49,749 nt of DNA from Methanosarcina spelaei (lineage in GTDB: Archaea > Halobacteriota > Methanosarcinia > Methanosarcinales > Methanosarcinaceae), in NCBI RefSeq assembly GCF_002287235.1, contig NZ_LMVP01000024.1, forward strand, positions 1-49,749. Reading direction: 5' to 3'. Under the pieces are notes generated by a model. It had not been told where the DNA came from and ran no database searches. It saw nothing but the letters and a program-made list of their open reading frames with translations. This document shows, one piece after another, positions 27,321-36,416 of the stretch. Each line of letters begins with the position of its first letter. The first letter of the stretch is position 1. Made by a program: the position numbers and the translations under genes.

Positions 27321-27439
27321 TCTCCGTTATTTCGTTTTCCCGTATTTGATTCCTGTTATTTCTTTTTCCTTTATTTGCATCTCCGTTATTTCGTTTTCCT
27401 GTGTTTGATTCCCTGTTACTTCTTTTTCCTTTACTTGCC
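27321..27439. repeat. two 59-60-bp tandem copies in a pyrimidine-rich tract
   Basis: TCTCCGTTATTTCGTTTTCC begins each copy (27321-27379 and 27380-27439). They belong to a strongly T/C-rich stretch from 27204 to 27460 between rnpB and the first reductase gene, which converge here. Shorter TTTCTTTTTCCT units recur inside. Confidence 0.75.
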
Positions 27440-27463
27440 TCTATTTTTTCTTTTATTTCTAAG

Positions 27464-28639
27464 TCAGTCCTTATCGTTTCCTTCCAGTGTAAGAGATTTT
27501 ATTCTGGAGACAGGTTCAGCCAGGCAGAAATTCAATAGTAACCAGCGGACATAGTCTTTATAATTCCTGTTGGTTACCACCTCATCAAGGTACTTATCCA
27601 GAATCTCCCTGTTGTTAACAGCCAGTTTAAAAGAGGTCTCAGGAAAACGATACATTATTTTCTCCAGCTTAAGAGAACTGGCAAGATAATTTCCGAATTC
27701 CTGCCTGCAACCGGACTCGTAGGCTTTAAGGCTGCTTAATTTCAGGCTGTACATTACAAGGTCAGCAACGCTCTCCGCAGCAAGCTGCCCTGATCGAATT
27801 GCATATGAAATGCCTTCTCCTGTGAAAGCATCTACAAATCCGGCAGCATCACCGCTAAGAAGCAGCCTTGAATTGAGGATTTTTCTCTTAATCCCGCCTT
27901 TGGGGATAATATGGGAATGAACCGGAAATTCTCCTGATAACCCGTTTTCCTTCAGAAAATCCATCAGTACTTTTTTTGGGTGCTCAAGATGTTGAGCTGT
28001 CCCTACAATTCCTGCAGAATAATATCCAGCATGGGGAAAGATCCAGCCATACCCTCCCTGTGCAACTCCGAAATGAATATCTATGGTGCCTGGAAACCGG
28101 TTCCTTATTACTTCATCGTCATCAGGAATTTCCGATACCAGTCCCAGCCTATGTTCTGTTTTTTTATCTCTCGGCCTTACTTTGTATTTAAGGGTCCCAC
28201 CTGAACCTTCGGAAATAAGAACGAACCTCCCCAGATAAGTATTATCCGTAGTTCTGACTTCAACGCAATCTTCTTTTTCAGTTAAGTCAAGAACCTCTTC
28301 TCCGGTATGAACTTCAATTCCGGTTTTTCTGGCTTTTTCAAGCAAAAAGTTATCAAAGACTTTTCTGGAAACCAGTATGGCTAAGTTATCTTCGTTCATT
28401 TCTTCTACAAACCGGTCCCTGAAATAAGCCCTTACCTTTGGAATATTTCTCTCGATTATGGACTCAGGCAATTTGAAGTCCAGGCAAGATAAACCATAGG
28501 AAGAAAGAGCTCCTCCACAGGGTTTATACCTTGGAAAATTTTCTTTCTCGATTAAAAGGGTTAAAAGTCCCCTTTTCCCAGCTGTCCTTCCTGCCGATGC
28601 TCCTGAAGGTCCTCCTCCTACTATGATCAGATCGTACAT
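27464..28639 (-). CDS. geranylgeranyl reductase-family FAD protein (copy 1)
   Basis: 391 residues from ATG 28639 (MYDLIIVGGGPSGASAGR); an upstream in-frame extension to 28747 has no domain and is left out. The N-terminal GGGPSG dinucleotide-binding motif, PRYKPCGGALS, and RLLLSGDAAGFVDAFTGEGI are the hallmarks of the geranylgeranyl reductase family, in which the Cys-containing PxxYxPCGG loop and the GDAAG FAD motif are conserved. In archaea these flavoproteins hydrogenate the double bonds of digeranylgeranylglycerol lipids to saturated phytanyl chains. It is the most diverged of three tandem copies, with CGGALS instead of the CGGGLS of the other two. Confidence 0.85.
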   Translation of the reverse strand: MYDLIIVGGGPSGASAGRTAGKRGLLTLLIEKENFPRYKPCGGALSSYGLSCLDFKLPESIIERNIPKVRAYFRDRFVEEMNEDNLAILVSRKVFDNFLLEKARKTGIEVHTGEEVLDLTEKEDCVEVRTTDNTYLGRFVLISEGSGGTLKYKVRPRDKKTEHRLGLVSEIPDDDEVIRNRFPGTIDIHFGVAQGGYGWIFPHAGYYSAGIVGTAQHLEHPKKVLMDFLKENGLSGEFPVHSHIIPKGGIKRKILNSRLLLSGDAAGFVDAFTGEGISYAIRSGQLAAESVADLVMYSLKLSSLKAYESGCRQEFGNYLASSLKLEKIMYRFPETSFKLAVNNREILDKYLDEVVTNRNYKDYVRWLLLNFCLAEPVSRIKSLTLEGNDKD

Positions 28640-28773
28640 GTTAAGACACCCGCTTACGGAATAAGTGCAATTGTATATAGACAGGAATAATCCATCCTTA
28701 AAATATATTAAGGCTGGAGCGATAAAAAGATAGGGGAAATAGCACAAAATCTAAAAAAAATTATCCAGTTAGC

Positions 28774-29904
28774 TTACCTGAGCTTGAAATTAAAGAGGGA
28801 CCAACGAAGATAATCTTTATAATCAATTGTGAAATCCACAACCTCAAGATACTTATCCAGAATCTCTCTATTGTCTATAAACATTTTAAAGGACCTCTCC
28901 GGGAAACTATGGATTAATCTGGAAAAAATAAGGGAATATTTAAGATGAGTCCCGAACTCTGCCTTACAAATAGATTCATACTTATGAAGGTCTTTTAGCT
29001 TTCCTCTCTGCTGACAAATCTCAGCAAGCACGTTGGCAGCAAATTGACCTGAGCCAATGGCATAGGCTAACCCTTCACCCGAAAAAGCGTCTACAAATCC
29101 GGCAGCATCTCCAACGAGAAGAACTCTGGAACCGGCAATTCTTCTTTTAATACCACCTAGAGGGATTTTATGCCCGGACAATTTGTAATCCCCGGTAAAA
29201 TCATTATTCTTCAGGAATTTAATCATTGTAGCCTTAGAATGAGGAAAATCTTTGACAATTCCAAAGACTCCGACGGAATAATAAGTTTTATGAGGGAAAA
29301 TCCAGCCGTATCCGCCACTTGCAACCCCTAACTGCAGTTCAACGCTTTTTCCCAGGCGCTCTTCAATTTCTCTTTCTTCAGCAGGAATTTCAGTAACTAC
29401 GGATATCCCGTACTCTTCCCTGGTATCTGCAGGCCTAACACAGGTTTTAAGGAGTCCATGTGCCCCTTCGGCAACAATAGCAAATTTTGCCTGATAAGTT
29501 TGTTCTTTTGTAATTACTTCCACAAATTCGGGTTTTTCCGTACAGCTCAGAACCATTTCTCCGGTATGAATTTCAATTCCGGTTTCTTCCGCCTTTTTGA
29601 GCAAGAAGTCATCAAAAACAGCTCGAGATAACAGCAAAGAGATATTATGATCCTTGTGTACCTCAGTCATTTGATTTTTGAAAACACCCCTTATGCCCGT
29701 GACTTCCCACTCTATAATATCCTGAGGAAGCTCGAAGTCAAGATAAGAAATAGCATGTGTTGAAAGTCCTCCTCCACAGGGTTTGTATCTGGGAAACTTG
29801 TCTTTCTCAAGCAGTAATGTGTTTAAGCCAAGCTTTCCTGCTCTTCTTCCAGCCGATGCTCCGGAAGGCCCTCCTCCAATTATTATTAGATCATACATGT
29901 CCAA
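28774..29904 (-). CDS. geranylgeranyl reductase-family FAD protein (copy 2)
   Basis: 376 residues. FAD-binding GGGPSGASAGR (residues 10-20), PRYKPCGGGLSTHAISYLDF, GGYGWIFPHKTYYSVG, and SRVLLVGDAAGFVDAFSGEG are all present, giving a complete reductase. The protein is collinear with, and much more similar to, the copy at 29917-31047 than to copy 1, down to the C-terminal KDYLRW motif. It lies 12 bp after copy 3, so the two are almost certainly one transcript. The expected role is saturation of archaeal membrane lipids. Which copy acts on which substrate (lipid or quinone-like side chain) cannot be told from sequence. Confidence 0.87.
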   Translation of the reverse strand: MDMYDLIIIGGGPSGASAGRRAGKLGLNTLLLEKDKFPRYKPCGGGLSTHAISYLDFELPQDIIEWEVTGIRGVFKNQMTEVHKDHNISLLLSRAVFDDFLLKKAEETGIEIHTGEMVLSCTEKPEFVEVITKEQTYQAKFAIVAEGAHGLLKTCVRPADTREEYGISVVTEIPAEEREIEERLGKSVELQLGVASGGYGWIFPHKTYYSVGVFGIVKDFPHSKATMIKFLKNNDFTGDYKLSGHKIPLGGIKRRIAGSRVLLVGDAAGFVDAFSGEGLAYAIGSGQFAANVLAEICQQRGKLKDLHKYESICKAEFGTHLKYSLIFSRLIHSFPERSFKMFIDNREILDKYLEVVDFTIDYKDYLRWSLFNFKLR

Positions 29905-29916
29905 CCACCTTCGAGA

Positions 29917-31047
29917 TTACCTGAGTTTGAAGTTCAAAAGAGCCCAGCGCAAGTAATCCTTATAATCAATCTTGAAATCCATAACCTCAAGATATTTGTC
30001 TAATATTTCTCTATTACCTGTAAGCAATTTGAAAGACCTTTCCGGGAAACTATGGATTAATCTGGAAAAAATAAGGGAATACTTAAGATGAGTTCCAAAC
30101 TCTGCCTGACAAAGAGCCTTATATTCGTTCAGGTCTGCAGGGTTTTTGCCTTGCAGACAAATTCCTGCAATTACCTCAGCCGCAATCTGCCCTGAACGAA
30201 TCGCATAGGCAAGTCCCTCACCTGAAAAAGCGTCTACAAATCCGGCAGCATCTCCACTTAGGAGAATCCTTGAACCCATCACTTTTCTTTTAATTCCTCC
30301 CCAGGGAATCTTGTGACCGTGAAGTCTATACTCTCCGAAAAAGCTATTTTCCTTGAGAAAGTTAAGCATTGACTCTTTAGGATGAGGGAAGTCTTTGACA
30401 ACTCCGCCTATTCCAACGGAATAATAGGTCTTATGAGGGAAAATCCAGCCATATCCACCACCTGCGACCCCAAAATGCAGTTCAACGGTTTTTCCCAGGC
30501 GTTTTTCAATTTCTCTTTCGTCTGCAGGAACTTCAGTAACAAGGCAGATTCCATATTCCTCTTTATTATCCACGGACCGCACACAGGTCTTGACAAATCC
30601 CTGGGCACCTTCTGCAATTATTGCAAACTTTGCCTGGTATGTCCCCTGACTAGTATCCACTTTAACAAAGTCGGACATTTCCCTGCAGCATAGAACTTTT
30701 TCTCCGGTATGAATTTCAATCCCTGTTTCTTTTGCTTTTTCAAGAAGGAAGTTGTCAAATTCGCTTCTGGATACGAGCGTAGATACTCGACGATCCTTGT
30801 GTACGTTGACTGACTGATCTTTGAAAATAACCTTTGCCCCTGTAACTTCCCATTCAATAATATCTTGAGGAAGTTCGAAATCGAGATAAGACATCGCATG
30901 CTCCGAAAGTCCACCTCCGCAGGGCTTATATCTGGGAAAATTTTCTTTCTCAAGCAGCAGTGTCTTTATTCCAAGTCTTCCTGCCCTTCTTCCGGCCGAA
31001 GTACCGGAAGGGCCACCACCGACAATAATTACGTCATACATAGGCAT
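29917..31047 (-). CDS. geranylgeranyl reductase-family FAD protein (copy 3, first in operon)
   Basis: 376 residues, start MPMYDVIIVGGGPSGTSAGR. It carries the same chain of motifs as copy 2: PRYKPCGGGLSEHAMSYLDF, GGGYGWIFPHKTYYSVG, SRILLSGDAAGFVDAFSGEG and the C-terminal KDYLRWALLNF. It is the promoter-proximal gene of the three. The strongest candidate for the main digeranylgeranylglycerophospholipid reductase is one of copies 2 and 3, because they are the two conserved in length and motif. Cytoplasmic face of the membrane, FAD cofactor, electron donor probably ferredoxin or reduced deazaflavin (known of the family, not visible here). Confidence 0.87.
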   Translation of the reverse strand: MPMYDVIIVGGGPSGTSAGRRAGRLGIKTLLLEKENFPRYKPCGGGLSEHAMSYLDFELPQDIIEWEVTGAKVIFKDQSVNVHKDRRVSTLVSRSEFDNFLLEKAKETGIEIHTGEKVLCCREMSDFVKVDTSQGTYQAKFAIIAEGAQGFVKTCVRSVDNKEEYGICLVTEVPADEREIEKRLGKTVELHFGVAGGGYGWIFPHKTYYSVGIGGVVKDFPHPKESMLNFLKENSFFGEYRLHGHKIPWGGIKRKVMGSRILLSGDAAGFVDAFSGEGLAYAIRSGQIAAEVIAGICLQGKNPADLNEYKALCQAEFGTHLKYSLIFSRLIHSFPERSFKLLTGNREILDKYLEVMDFKIDYKDYLRWALLNFKLR

Positions 31048-31356
31048 CCCAAGTTAAGGAAAAATAAACAGACTAAACGATTATAAATGATTGTCTGCAT
31101 TGTTTTTGAAAAATCAATGTTTTTATTGATAACATTTTCGGAATATCTTTAAATAAAGAAGACTGGTCATGCCATGTTAGATGCTTAGGTCCTGGTAGAC
31201 AAGTTCATTATATATAAAAAAATGTAAAAAGAAAACCATTATTCAAGGTAAGGTAAACTAATGAAGCTGTACTTCTGATCGAAAACTCATCCTTACATCA
31301 CTTATACCAAGTATTGAACAATTATGGCCATTGAAGTTGATTTTATACATCAGTAT
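31048..31356. other. promoter region of the reductase operon
   Basis: Spacer upstream of the three reductase genes, with AT-rich segments (for example around 31205) that could hold the TATA box. No gene is seen. Confidence 0.35.
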
Positions 31357-31478
31357 GTAAGTCCCAATAATAAAAAGAAGTAAGTAAGTCCCAATAATAA
31401 AAAAGAAATGCGTAAATCCCAATACTAAAAAGAAGTAAGTAAATCCCATAAAAAAGAAGTAAGTAAGTCCCAATAATT
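31357..31478. repeat. about 28-bp tandem array
   Basis: Roughly four to five imperfect copies of TAAGTCCCAATAATAAAAAG plus GAAG(TAAG), with small internal deletions and substitutions. A minus-strand frame across it is a by-product of the repeat. Confidence 0.75.
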
Positions 31479-31519
31479 GAAAAGGTTACAGTCTTGTATA
31501 ACGATAGAGAAGCTTTTAG

Positions 31520-32152
31520 TTATATCTTCTTCTTGTCGAAATATTCGAGCATTTCAATTACTTTCTCATAGTCCACTTTCGTATTATAACAACCATCGTT
31601 CAACAGAGGGACACCATAAGTCACAACTTTTTTCCCATTTAAAGCGCACATTCCTTTGTTTATTTCGTAATCACATGCTATTCCAAGTATACCATCTGCA
31701 GGTTTATGTTTAAGGATATTAGCAATAGCTGAAGAACCGGTAGTTATATATAAGTCGTATCCATATTTTTTGGCATCTTTTCTTAATTGAGATACAATGC
31801 ACTTCCCGCAGTCCCGGCATTGAATTCCTAAGACTGTTGACGACGCAGGGCAATCTAACGCACGCACACAATGCGGAACAATAATTATGCGATTTTTGGT
31901 TTTTGAGAAATCTGAGGCATTAGCTATGTTCTTCAAAGATACTATCCACTTATCCAGGATTCGTGGATCTGATAATTTACAGAAAAAGTATTTTAAGGGC
32001 AAATAAAAAAAGTCAAGTACATTTGAAAAGAAACCTGCAAGCCATACATTCCTTTTCAGGCTAATTCGACTCACTATGAGAGCAAACATCGAGATTAAAA
32101 TTGAAAAAGTTATGGTAAAAAGCAGAGCTTTTCCTATAAAACTATACATCAC
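31520..32152 (-). CDS. DUF116-family membrane protein (copy 2)
   Basis: 210 residues with an N-terminal membrane helix (FIGKALLFTITFSILISMFALI) and a C-terminal Cys-rich cytoplasmic domain: PHCVRALDCPAS, LGIQCRDCGKCIV, GILGIACDYE and GVPLLNDGCYNT. The spaced Cys residues of this family suggest a metal or Fe-S site; the function is unknown. It overlaps the related gene upstream by 11 bp and follows hdrD on the same strand, so it may be co-transcribed with the heterodisulfide reductase. Homologous with the protein at 32142 over the whole Cys-rich domain. Confidence 0.78.
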   Translation of the reverse strand: MMYSFIGKALLFTITFSILISMFALIVSRISLKRNVWLAGFFSNVLDFFYLPLKYFFCKLSDPRILDKWIVSLKNIANASDFSKTKNRIIIVPHCVRALDCPASSTVLGIQCRDCGKCIVSQLRKDAKKYGYDLYITTGSSAIANILKHKPADGILGIACDYEINKGMCALNGKKVVTYGVPLLNDGCYNTKVDYEKVIEMLEYFDKKKI

Positions 32153-32882
32153 ATATCTCCATTTTTCGGATAATTTCTTCTACATCAGCTTTGGTATTGA
32201 AACAACCATCCCGAAGGAGAAGAACGCCCTGAACAGGGATAAAAGATACTTCCTGCATATCTTCTGCAAGCTCATTGTAACAGGCAACACCCAGGCAAGA
32301 TTGAGGCCTGTATTCTTTGAAGATTTTTTTGACAAAGCTACTTCCAGGAATTATAAAAACCTTGAAATTGTACTTATCTGCAGCCTCATATATCTTTGAA
32401 ATATCACATTTCCCACAACGTTTGCATTCATAACCATGAATAGGGTCACACCTTGCCCTGCATTCCGGGTGTCTCATACACTGAGGAAGGAACACAACCC
32501 TGTTTTTTTTTGTGTGAACAAAACGATCCAACATTAAGGCATTTCTTAAATCTATAAGAATATCATCTACAAGATTTTCCCTGATTCTAAAAAATCTGCA
32601 TAATAATTTTGAAGGAGAATAGAAAAGATAAAGTGTAAACAGCACGAACCCCGGAAAGATTATCCTGCGTTTTTTAAAAGAATACGCCCCTAAGAGCAGA
32701 GCGATCCCTGTTCCTGCAAGAGCAAAAAGAACCAGATATGTGAATATTTTTCCTAGAAATTCGTAAGGAATATACATGTTCAAGGGGAAGTAACTATCGA
32801 TATTTAAGTTTTGCCATATAACAATAAAAAGAGAGAAAGAAAAAAAAAATAAGAAAGCTGGAAATCCAGCCTTCATTTTCAC
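32142..32882 (-). CDS. DUF116-family membrane protein (copy 1)
   Basis: 246 residues. Two to three N-terminal membrane segments (AFLFFFSFSLFIVIWQNL and FTYLVLFALAGTGIALLLGA) precede the DUF116 Cys domain: LPQCMRHPECRARCD, GYECKRCGKCDIS, CLGVACYNE and LLRDGCFNT. The Cys pattern is richer than in the copy that follows. The gene begins 3 bp after the hdrD stop, so translation is probably linked to hdrED. This suggests an accessory role (assembly or electron transfer) for heterodisulfide reductase, but no experiment that I know of shows this. Confidence 0.78.
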   Translation of the reverse strand: MKMKAGFPAFLFFFSFSLFIVIWQNLNIDSYFPLNMYIPYEFLGKIFTYLVLFALAGTGIALLLGAYSFKKRRIIFPGFVLFTLYLFYSPSKLLCRFFRIRENLVDDILIDLRNALMLDRFVHTKKNRVVFLPQCMRHPECRARCDPIHGYECKRCGKCDISKIYEAADKYNFKVFIIPGSSFVKKIFKEYRPQSCLGVACYNELAEDMQEVSFIPVQGVLLLRDGCFNTKADVEEIIRKMEICDV

Positions 32883-32884
32883 AC

Positions 32885-34114
32885 TTATGTAGTGCTAAGA
32901 CCCAGAGCCTCTGCAACCAGCTCGATGACGTCTTCTACAACAATATCAGATTTGAGGGCATCCCGACCATCCGAGAGGTTCCTCTTACAGAAGGGGCATG
33001 CACTCGATAGGATATCTGCATTGGTTTCAAGGGCGTCCTTAACTCTGGCTTCTCCCATTGCTACGGCAAGGTCAGGTATTCCTGCTTTTACACCACCGCC
33101 AGCTCCACAGCAACGCTGGAATTCCTTTGACCTGTCCATTTCAACGAACTTAATGCCAGGAATATGGGAAAGGACAAACCTGGGAGCATTAAAGACACCA
33201 ACATGACGGCCAAGGTGACAGGGGTCGTGATAGGTAACCGTCTTGTTGATCGGCTTCTCCCATTTGATTTTGTCCTCTTTTATCAGGTCTGCAAGGAATT
33301 GTGTAATATGAATAACCTCAAAAGGCAGTTCTTCACCAAGAAGCCTGGGCCAGTCGATCTTTGCAGCACGGAAACAGCCTGCACATGCAAACAGAACCTT
33401 TTTAGCACCTTTTTTCTTGAGTGCCTCGACGTTATGTCTTGCAAGTTCACGGGCCACATCATCGACATGCACCTGACCTGTCCTGATAAGAGCTGAGCCG
33501 CAGCACCATTCCTCTTCACCAAGCATGGCAAATTTAATGCCCAGCTTGTTGAGCACACGTGATGTTGCAAAGGCCAGAGCGAGCTGATTGTACCCTGCAG
33601 TACAGCCAGTGAAATAGACAATGTCTGCTTTATCTTCTATTTTCACGTCTGGGGGAACCCAGGCAAGTCTGTCTTTCTGGTCCTTCATGTAAGGGTTATG
33701 GTACTGCCCAACAAGTTTTGGGAACGCGCTCTGCTTCCCATAAGGGCCTATACCCTTCTTTACAAGGTTTGTCCTCATAGCTTCCCAGAGTTCCACAGTG
33801 TTAATACCTGCTTCACAGACTGTTGCACAGACACCGCATGTAGTACAGCCGTGGACATCATCTTTGAATTCTTCAAGCTCTGACTGAGGAATTTCCTCTG
33901 GACCAAAGAGTTTTGCTTTAAGTCCATAGGACTTGTTCATGTACTGTCTCCAGCGCAGGATCTTATCTCTTGGAGCCAAGCCTGGTTTCCCGCCGGAAGC
34001 AGCATAAGTCGGGCACCATTTTACACACTCACCGCAGCGAACGCAGGAATCAAGCTCCATGAGCTGGACTGCAGTAAGATTCTTCGTATCGATTGAAGGG
34101 GTACGTTTTGCCAT
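32885..34114 (-). CDS. hdrD: heterodisulfide reductase subunit D (membrane-type, catalytic)
   Basis: 409 residues from ATG 34114 ([10 protein letters not shown]); GGAGGCGAATAAAA just upstream fixes this start over the longer frame at 34150. HdrD reduces the CoM-S-S-CoB heterodisulfide made in the last step of methanogenesis. Two [4Fe-4S] motifs are at Cys24/27/30/34 and Cys90/93/96/100. Two CCG domains follow ([11 protein letters not shown], and [12 protein letters not shown] near residue 340), which hold the unusual active-site cluster. It acts on the inner face of the membrane with HdrE. The hdrE gene ends 4 bp upstream. Complete, with normal family length. Confidence 0.97.
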   Translation of the reverse strand: MAKRTPSIDTKNLTAVQLMELDSCVRCGECVKWCPTYAASGGKPGLAPRDKILRWRQYMNKSYGLKAKLFGPEEIPQSELEEFKDDVHGCTTCGVCATVCEAGINTVELWEAMRTNLVKKGIGPYGKQSAFPKLVGQYHNPYMKDQKDRLAWVPPDVKIEDKADIVYFTGCTAGYNQLALAFATSRVLNKLGIKFAMLGEEEWCCGSALIRTGQVHVDDVARELARHNVEALKKKGAKKVLFACAGCFRAAKIDWPRLLGEELPFEVIHITQFLADLIKEDKIKWEKPINKTVTYHDPCHLGRHVGVFNAPRFVLSHIPGIKFVEMDRSKEFQRCCGAGGGVKAGIPDLAVAMGEARVKDALETNADILSSACPFCKRNLSDGRDALKSDIVVEDVIELVAEALGLSTT

Positions 34115-34118
34115 ATTT

Positions 34119-34898
34119 TTATTCGCCTCCTTTGTTTGCAAGAAGTGCAAGCGGTATGGCGATTACATGAATATATTTACTGTATGGTATAAATGCAATA
34201 CAGAAGAGCAGGGAAATTATGGAATGGAAGAGAGCGGCCGGTGGTGCTGCTGAGGGGTCAAGCCCAAAGCTCCATATAAAGCTTGTTCGGATTCCATCGG
34301 CGATGAAACCGGAAATAGTAACTAAGAAAACTACTCCGATCAAGACCCAATCATACATAATGGAAGCTTCCCTGACTTCAGAGACAAACAGTCTTCTTAC
34401 TAATGCTATAAGAATTCCGATAAGCAGGATATACCCGAAGATATAGTTCGGAATTGAGAGAAAATCTCTAAATTCTGCGGGGGTGAATGGGAGTTCAATT
34501 CCGATTTTTTCGGTCATTTCAACTGCAAACATCATTCCTGACAGAGCAAAGAGGGTCATCCAGCCCCCAAAAATAAATATGTGCATAAACCAGCGGAAAG
34601 GACTTCTCTTGAGAATTCTCCTCTGGAAGATGATATCAAGTATAAGAACCTCCAGAATAGGCTTTCCATGATGGTGAGATTCTGCTGTTACCTGATTCCA
34701 CCAGGTTTTTAAGAATGTGATTGCACTTCCTTTTTTTCCTTCCTGAGGTTCAAGACCATAGCCTGTGACTCCTGCCCCCCATTTCTGGAAGTTACCTATC
34801 AGACCATATAAGAAAATTAAAATAGCTATTGCGCTGAATATCATAATCTGGACAAACGTCAACCTTAGTGCATCCGAGAGCCCAGAAAAATAAAGCAT
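34119..34898 (-). CDS. hdrE: heterodisulfide reductase subunit E (cytochrome b)
   Basis: 259 residues with about five hydrophobic helices. HdrE is the b-type cytochrome that takes electrons from methanophenazine and passes them to HdrD while protons are moved, the terminal step of membrane electron transport in Methanosarcina. His residues in [17 protein letters not shown] and ALFHSI are candidate haem ligands. The start ATG follows GTGAGGAA. hdrE and hdrD form an operon, probably continuing into the two DUF116 genes. Confidence 0.96.
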   Translation of the reverse strand: MLYFSGLSDALRLTFVQIMIFSAIAILIFLYGLIGNFQKWGAGVTGYGLEPQEGKKGSAITFLKTWWNQVTAESHHHGKPILEVLILDIIFQRRILKRSPFRWFMHIFIFGGWMTLFALSGMMFAVEMTEKIGIELPFTPAEFRDFLSIPNYIFGYILLIGILIALVRRLFVSEVREASIMYDWVLIGVVFLVTISGFIADGIRTSFIWSFGLDPSAAPPAALFHSIISLLFCIAFIPYSKYIHVIAIPLALLANKGGE

Positions 34899-35054
34899 TT
34901 CCTCACTAATAATTTATTCCTCCTATGTATGGATCAAAAACTGGGAACAATACTTCTTTTACAATTGTCACGTTACAGGACATCAATGATAGTAAAGACA
35001 GAATGATAGCCGCAGCGACTGTCTACATAAGGTTAGTATAGTCTGTTAGTGTTT

Positions 35055-35069
35055 GTATCTATTATATTT
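35055..35069 (-). promoter_or_regulatory. putative hdrED promoter (TATA)
   Basis: On the minus strand the segment reads GTTTAAATATAATAG, a good archaeal TATA box, about 160 bases upstream of the hdrE ATG. That would leave a leader of roughly 130 nt. No other TATA-like run of this quality lies between it and hdrE. Confidence 0.5.
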
Positions 35070-35348
35070 AAACATTATCTTTATTAAACGACATATTAAA
35101 AAGCCCACTGGGTTGCAAAAATGAGTTGAGTGAAAGCAATCAAACGAGAAAGAAAAAAGTGTAAGTATAAATAATAATAGTAAAATTATAATATAATGAA
35201 GATATTAAGATCTCATAAAATTCTTACGGACGGTAAAATAAGAAATTAAGTAACAAAAAAAGTAAAAAGTAAAAGTGCAGGAAAAGAAAAAGTAAAATAC
35301 AATTTTCAAACGAGATTTTTCTAACAATCCTTCTAAAAAACTGCTTGC

Positions 35349-35652
35349 CTGCAAGCCTTTTAAAAAAGCTTGAGCGAAAACAACTGCTAAATCTAAAACA
35401 TCGTGACGGTGTGATCACTACCCTTTTCAAAAAAGGCTTGACCGAAAATCAATGCTAAATCTAAAACATCGTGACGGTGTGATCACTACCCTTTTCAAAA
35501 AAGGCTTGACCGAAAATCAATGCTAAATCTAAAACATCGTGACGGCGTGATCAACCGGCGCAACGGTTGATCGAGAACCGTACTGACGTTTGAGTTTTAA
35601 ACCTTATCCCCAAACCCTATAGGCGTGATCAACCGGCGCAACGGTTGATCGA
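35349..35652. repeat. 68-bp tandem repeats followed by twin GATC-hairpins
   Basis: TGCTAAATCTAAAACATCGT starts at 35385, 35453 and 35521 (period 68), preceded by a partial, diverged unit at 35349-35384. The third unit diverges after GACGG into a perfect hairpin GATCAACCG-GCGCAA-CGGTTGATC (35549-35572), which is repeated 78 bp later (35627-35650). Each 68-bp unit also contains AAAAAAGGCTTGACC, so the block looks like a REP-type non-coding repeat. The rest of 34899-35729 is AT-rich spacer. Confidence 0.85.
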
Positions 35653-35729
35653 CAAATATAGGCCAAAATAAAAACAGGCCAAAATAAAAACGCCTTTGAA
35701 AATTAACCTTTGAAAATTAAGAGAGTTTT

Positions 35730-36416
35730 TTACAATCCTACTTCTTCTTTGAATTTCTCAAGCCCGATCTCTTCTATAACTTCTCCGATTCTTCTTGGCC
35801 TCGGATATTTTTTGTAGAAATTGATTATCCTTTCAACAAGATCCAGTGCCTGCTCTTCGGTGAGATCTTTTGCCACTATGCTACCTAGTCTCGGACGTGG
35901 GCCTGCGCTTCCCCCTACGGACAAAGTAAAGCCTTTTGCCGTACCTATTAGCCCTATATCCTTTATCATAGGTTCGGAACATGAATTCTGGCAGCCGGAA
36001 ACCCCCATTTTAAATTTGGAAGGAAGCTGCATCCCATGGTACTTTTCATCAAGTTTTAATCCAAGCCCGACTGAGTCCTGTTTACCTCTCTTGCAAAACG
36101 TAGTTCCGGGACAAATCTTAACGCTGCGGACACAAAGTCCTATAGCAGCTCCGGGTTGTAGGTTCAGCTCTCCCCAAGCTGCATCCAGATCTTCTTCTTT
36201 TAACCCTACAATTGCAATCCTCTGGGCCGAGGTAATTTTAAGGGCAGCAGCCCCATACTTTTCTGCAATGTCAGCTATTTTTCTAAGAGTTTCCGGATAT
36301 ACGATTCCTCCAGGAATATGGGGAGCAATCGCATACGTTTCACCATCTCTTTGTAGAATTGCAGCTTTTTCGGGAAGATCCCCTTTCACATACTCACGAC
36401 TTACCATACTATACAC
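35730..36416 (-). CDS. small siroheme-dependent sulfite/nitrite reductase-like protein
   Basis: 228 residues, the short stand-alone form of the assimilatory sulfite/nitrite reductase family. An N-terminal ferredoxin-like half-domain (GGIVYPETLRKIADIAEKYG, ITSAQRIAIVGL) is followed by the siroheme/[4Fe-4S] motif CPGTTFCKRG and SGCQNSCSEP, which give the four Cys ligands with one bridging to siroheme. Conventional enzymes are duplicated proteins about twice as long or carry extra ferredoxin domains; here there is one repeat and no ferredoxin. In methanogens such short proteins are known but their substrate is unclear. The start is ATG 36416 or 36407. Confidence 0.82.
   Translation of the reverse strand: MYSMVSREYVKGDLPEKAAILQRDGETYAIAPHIPGGIVYPETLRKIADIAEKYGAAALKITSAQRIAIVGLKEEDLDAAWGELNLQPGAAIGLCVRSVKICPGTTFCKRGKQDSVGLGLKLDEKYHGMQLPSKFKMGVSGCQNSCSEPMIKDIGLIGTAKGFTLSVGGSAGPRPRLGSIVAKDLTEEQALDLVERIINFYKKYPRPRRIGEVIEEIGLEKFKEEVGL

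Noticed and set aside
27033-27554. 173-codon frame running out of the RNase P RNA
   Set aside because: It overlaps rnpB and then a T-rich repeat; the translation is Phe/Leu-rich low complexity typical of pyrimidine tracts.
28640-28747. Upstream extension of the first reductase gene
   Set aside because: The FAD motif starts directly at ATG 28639; residues before it have no counterpart in copies 2 and 3.
31258-31473. Phe/Tyr-rich minus-strand frame (GLTYFFFMGFTYFF)
   Set aside because: Translation of the 28-bp tandem array in one frame; not a protein.
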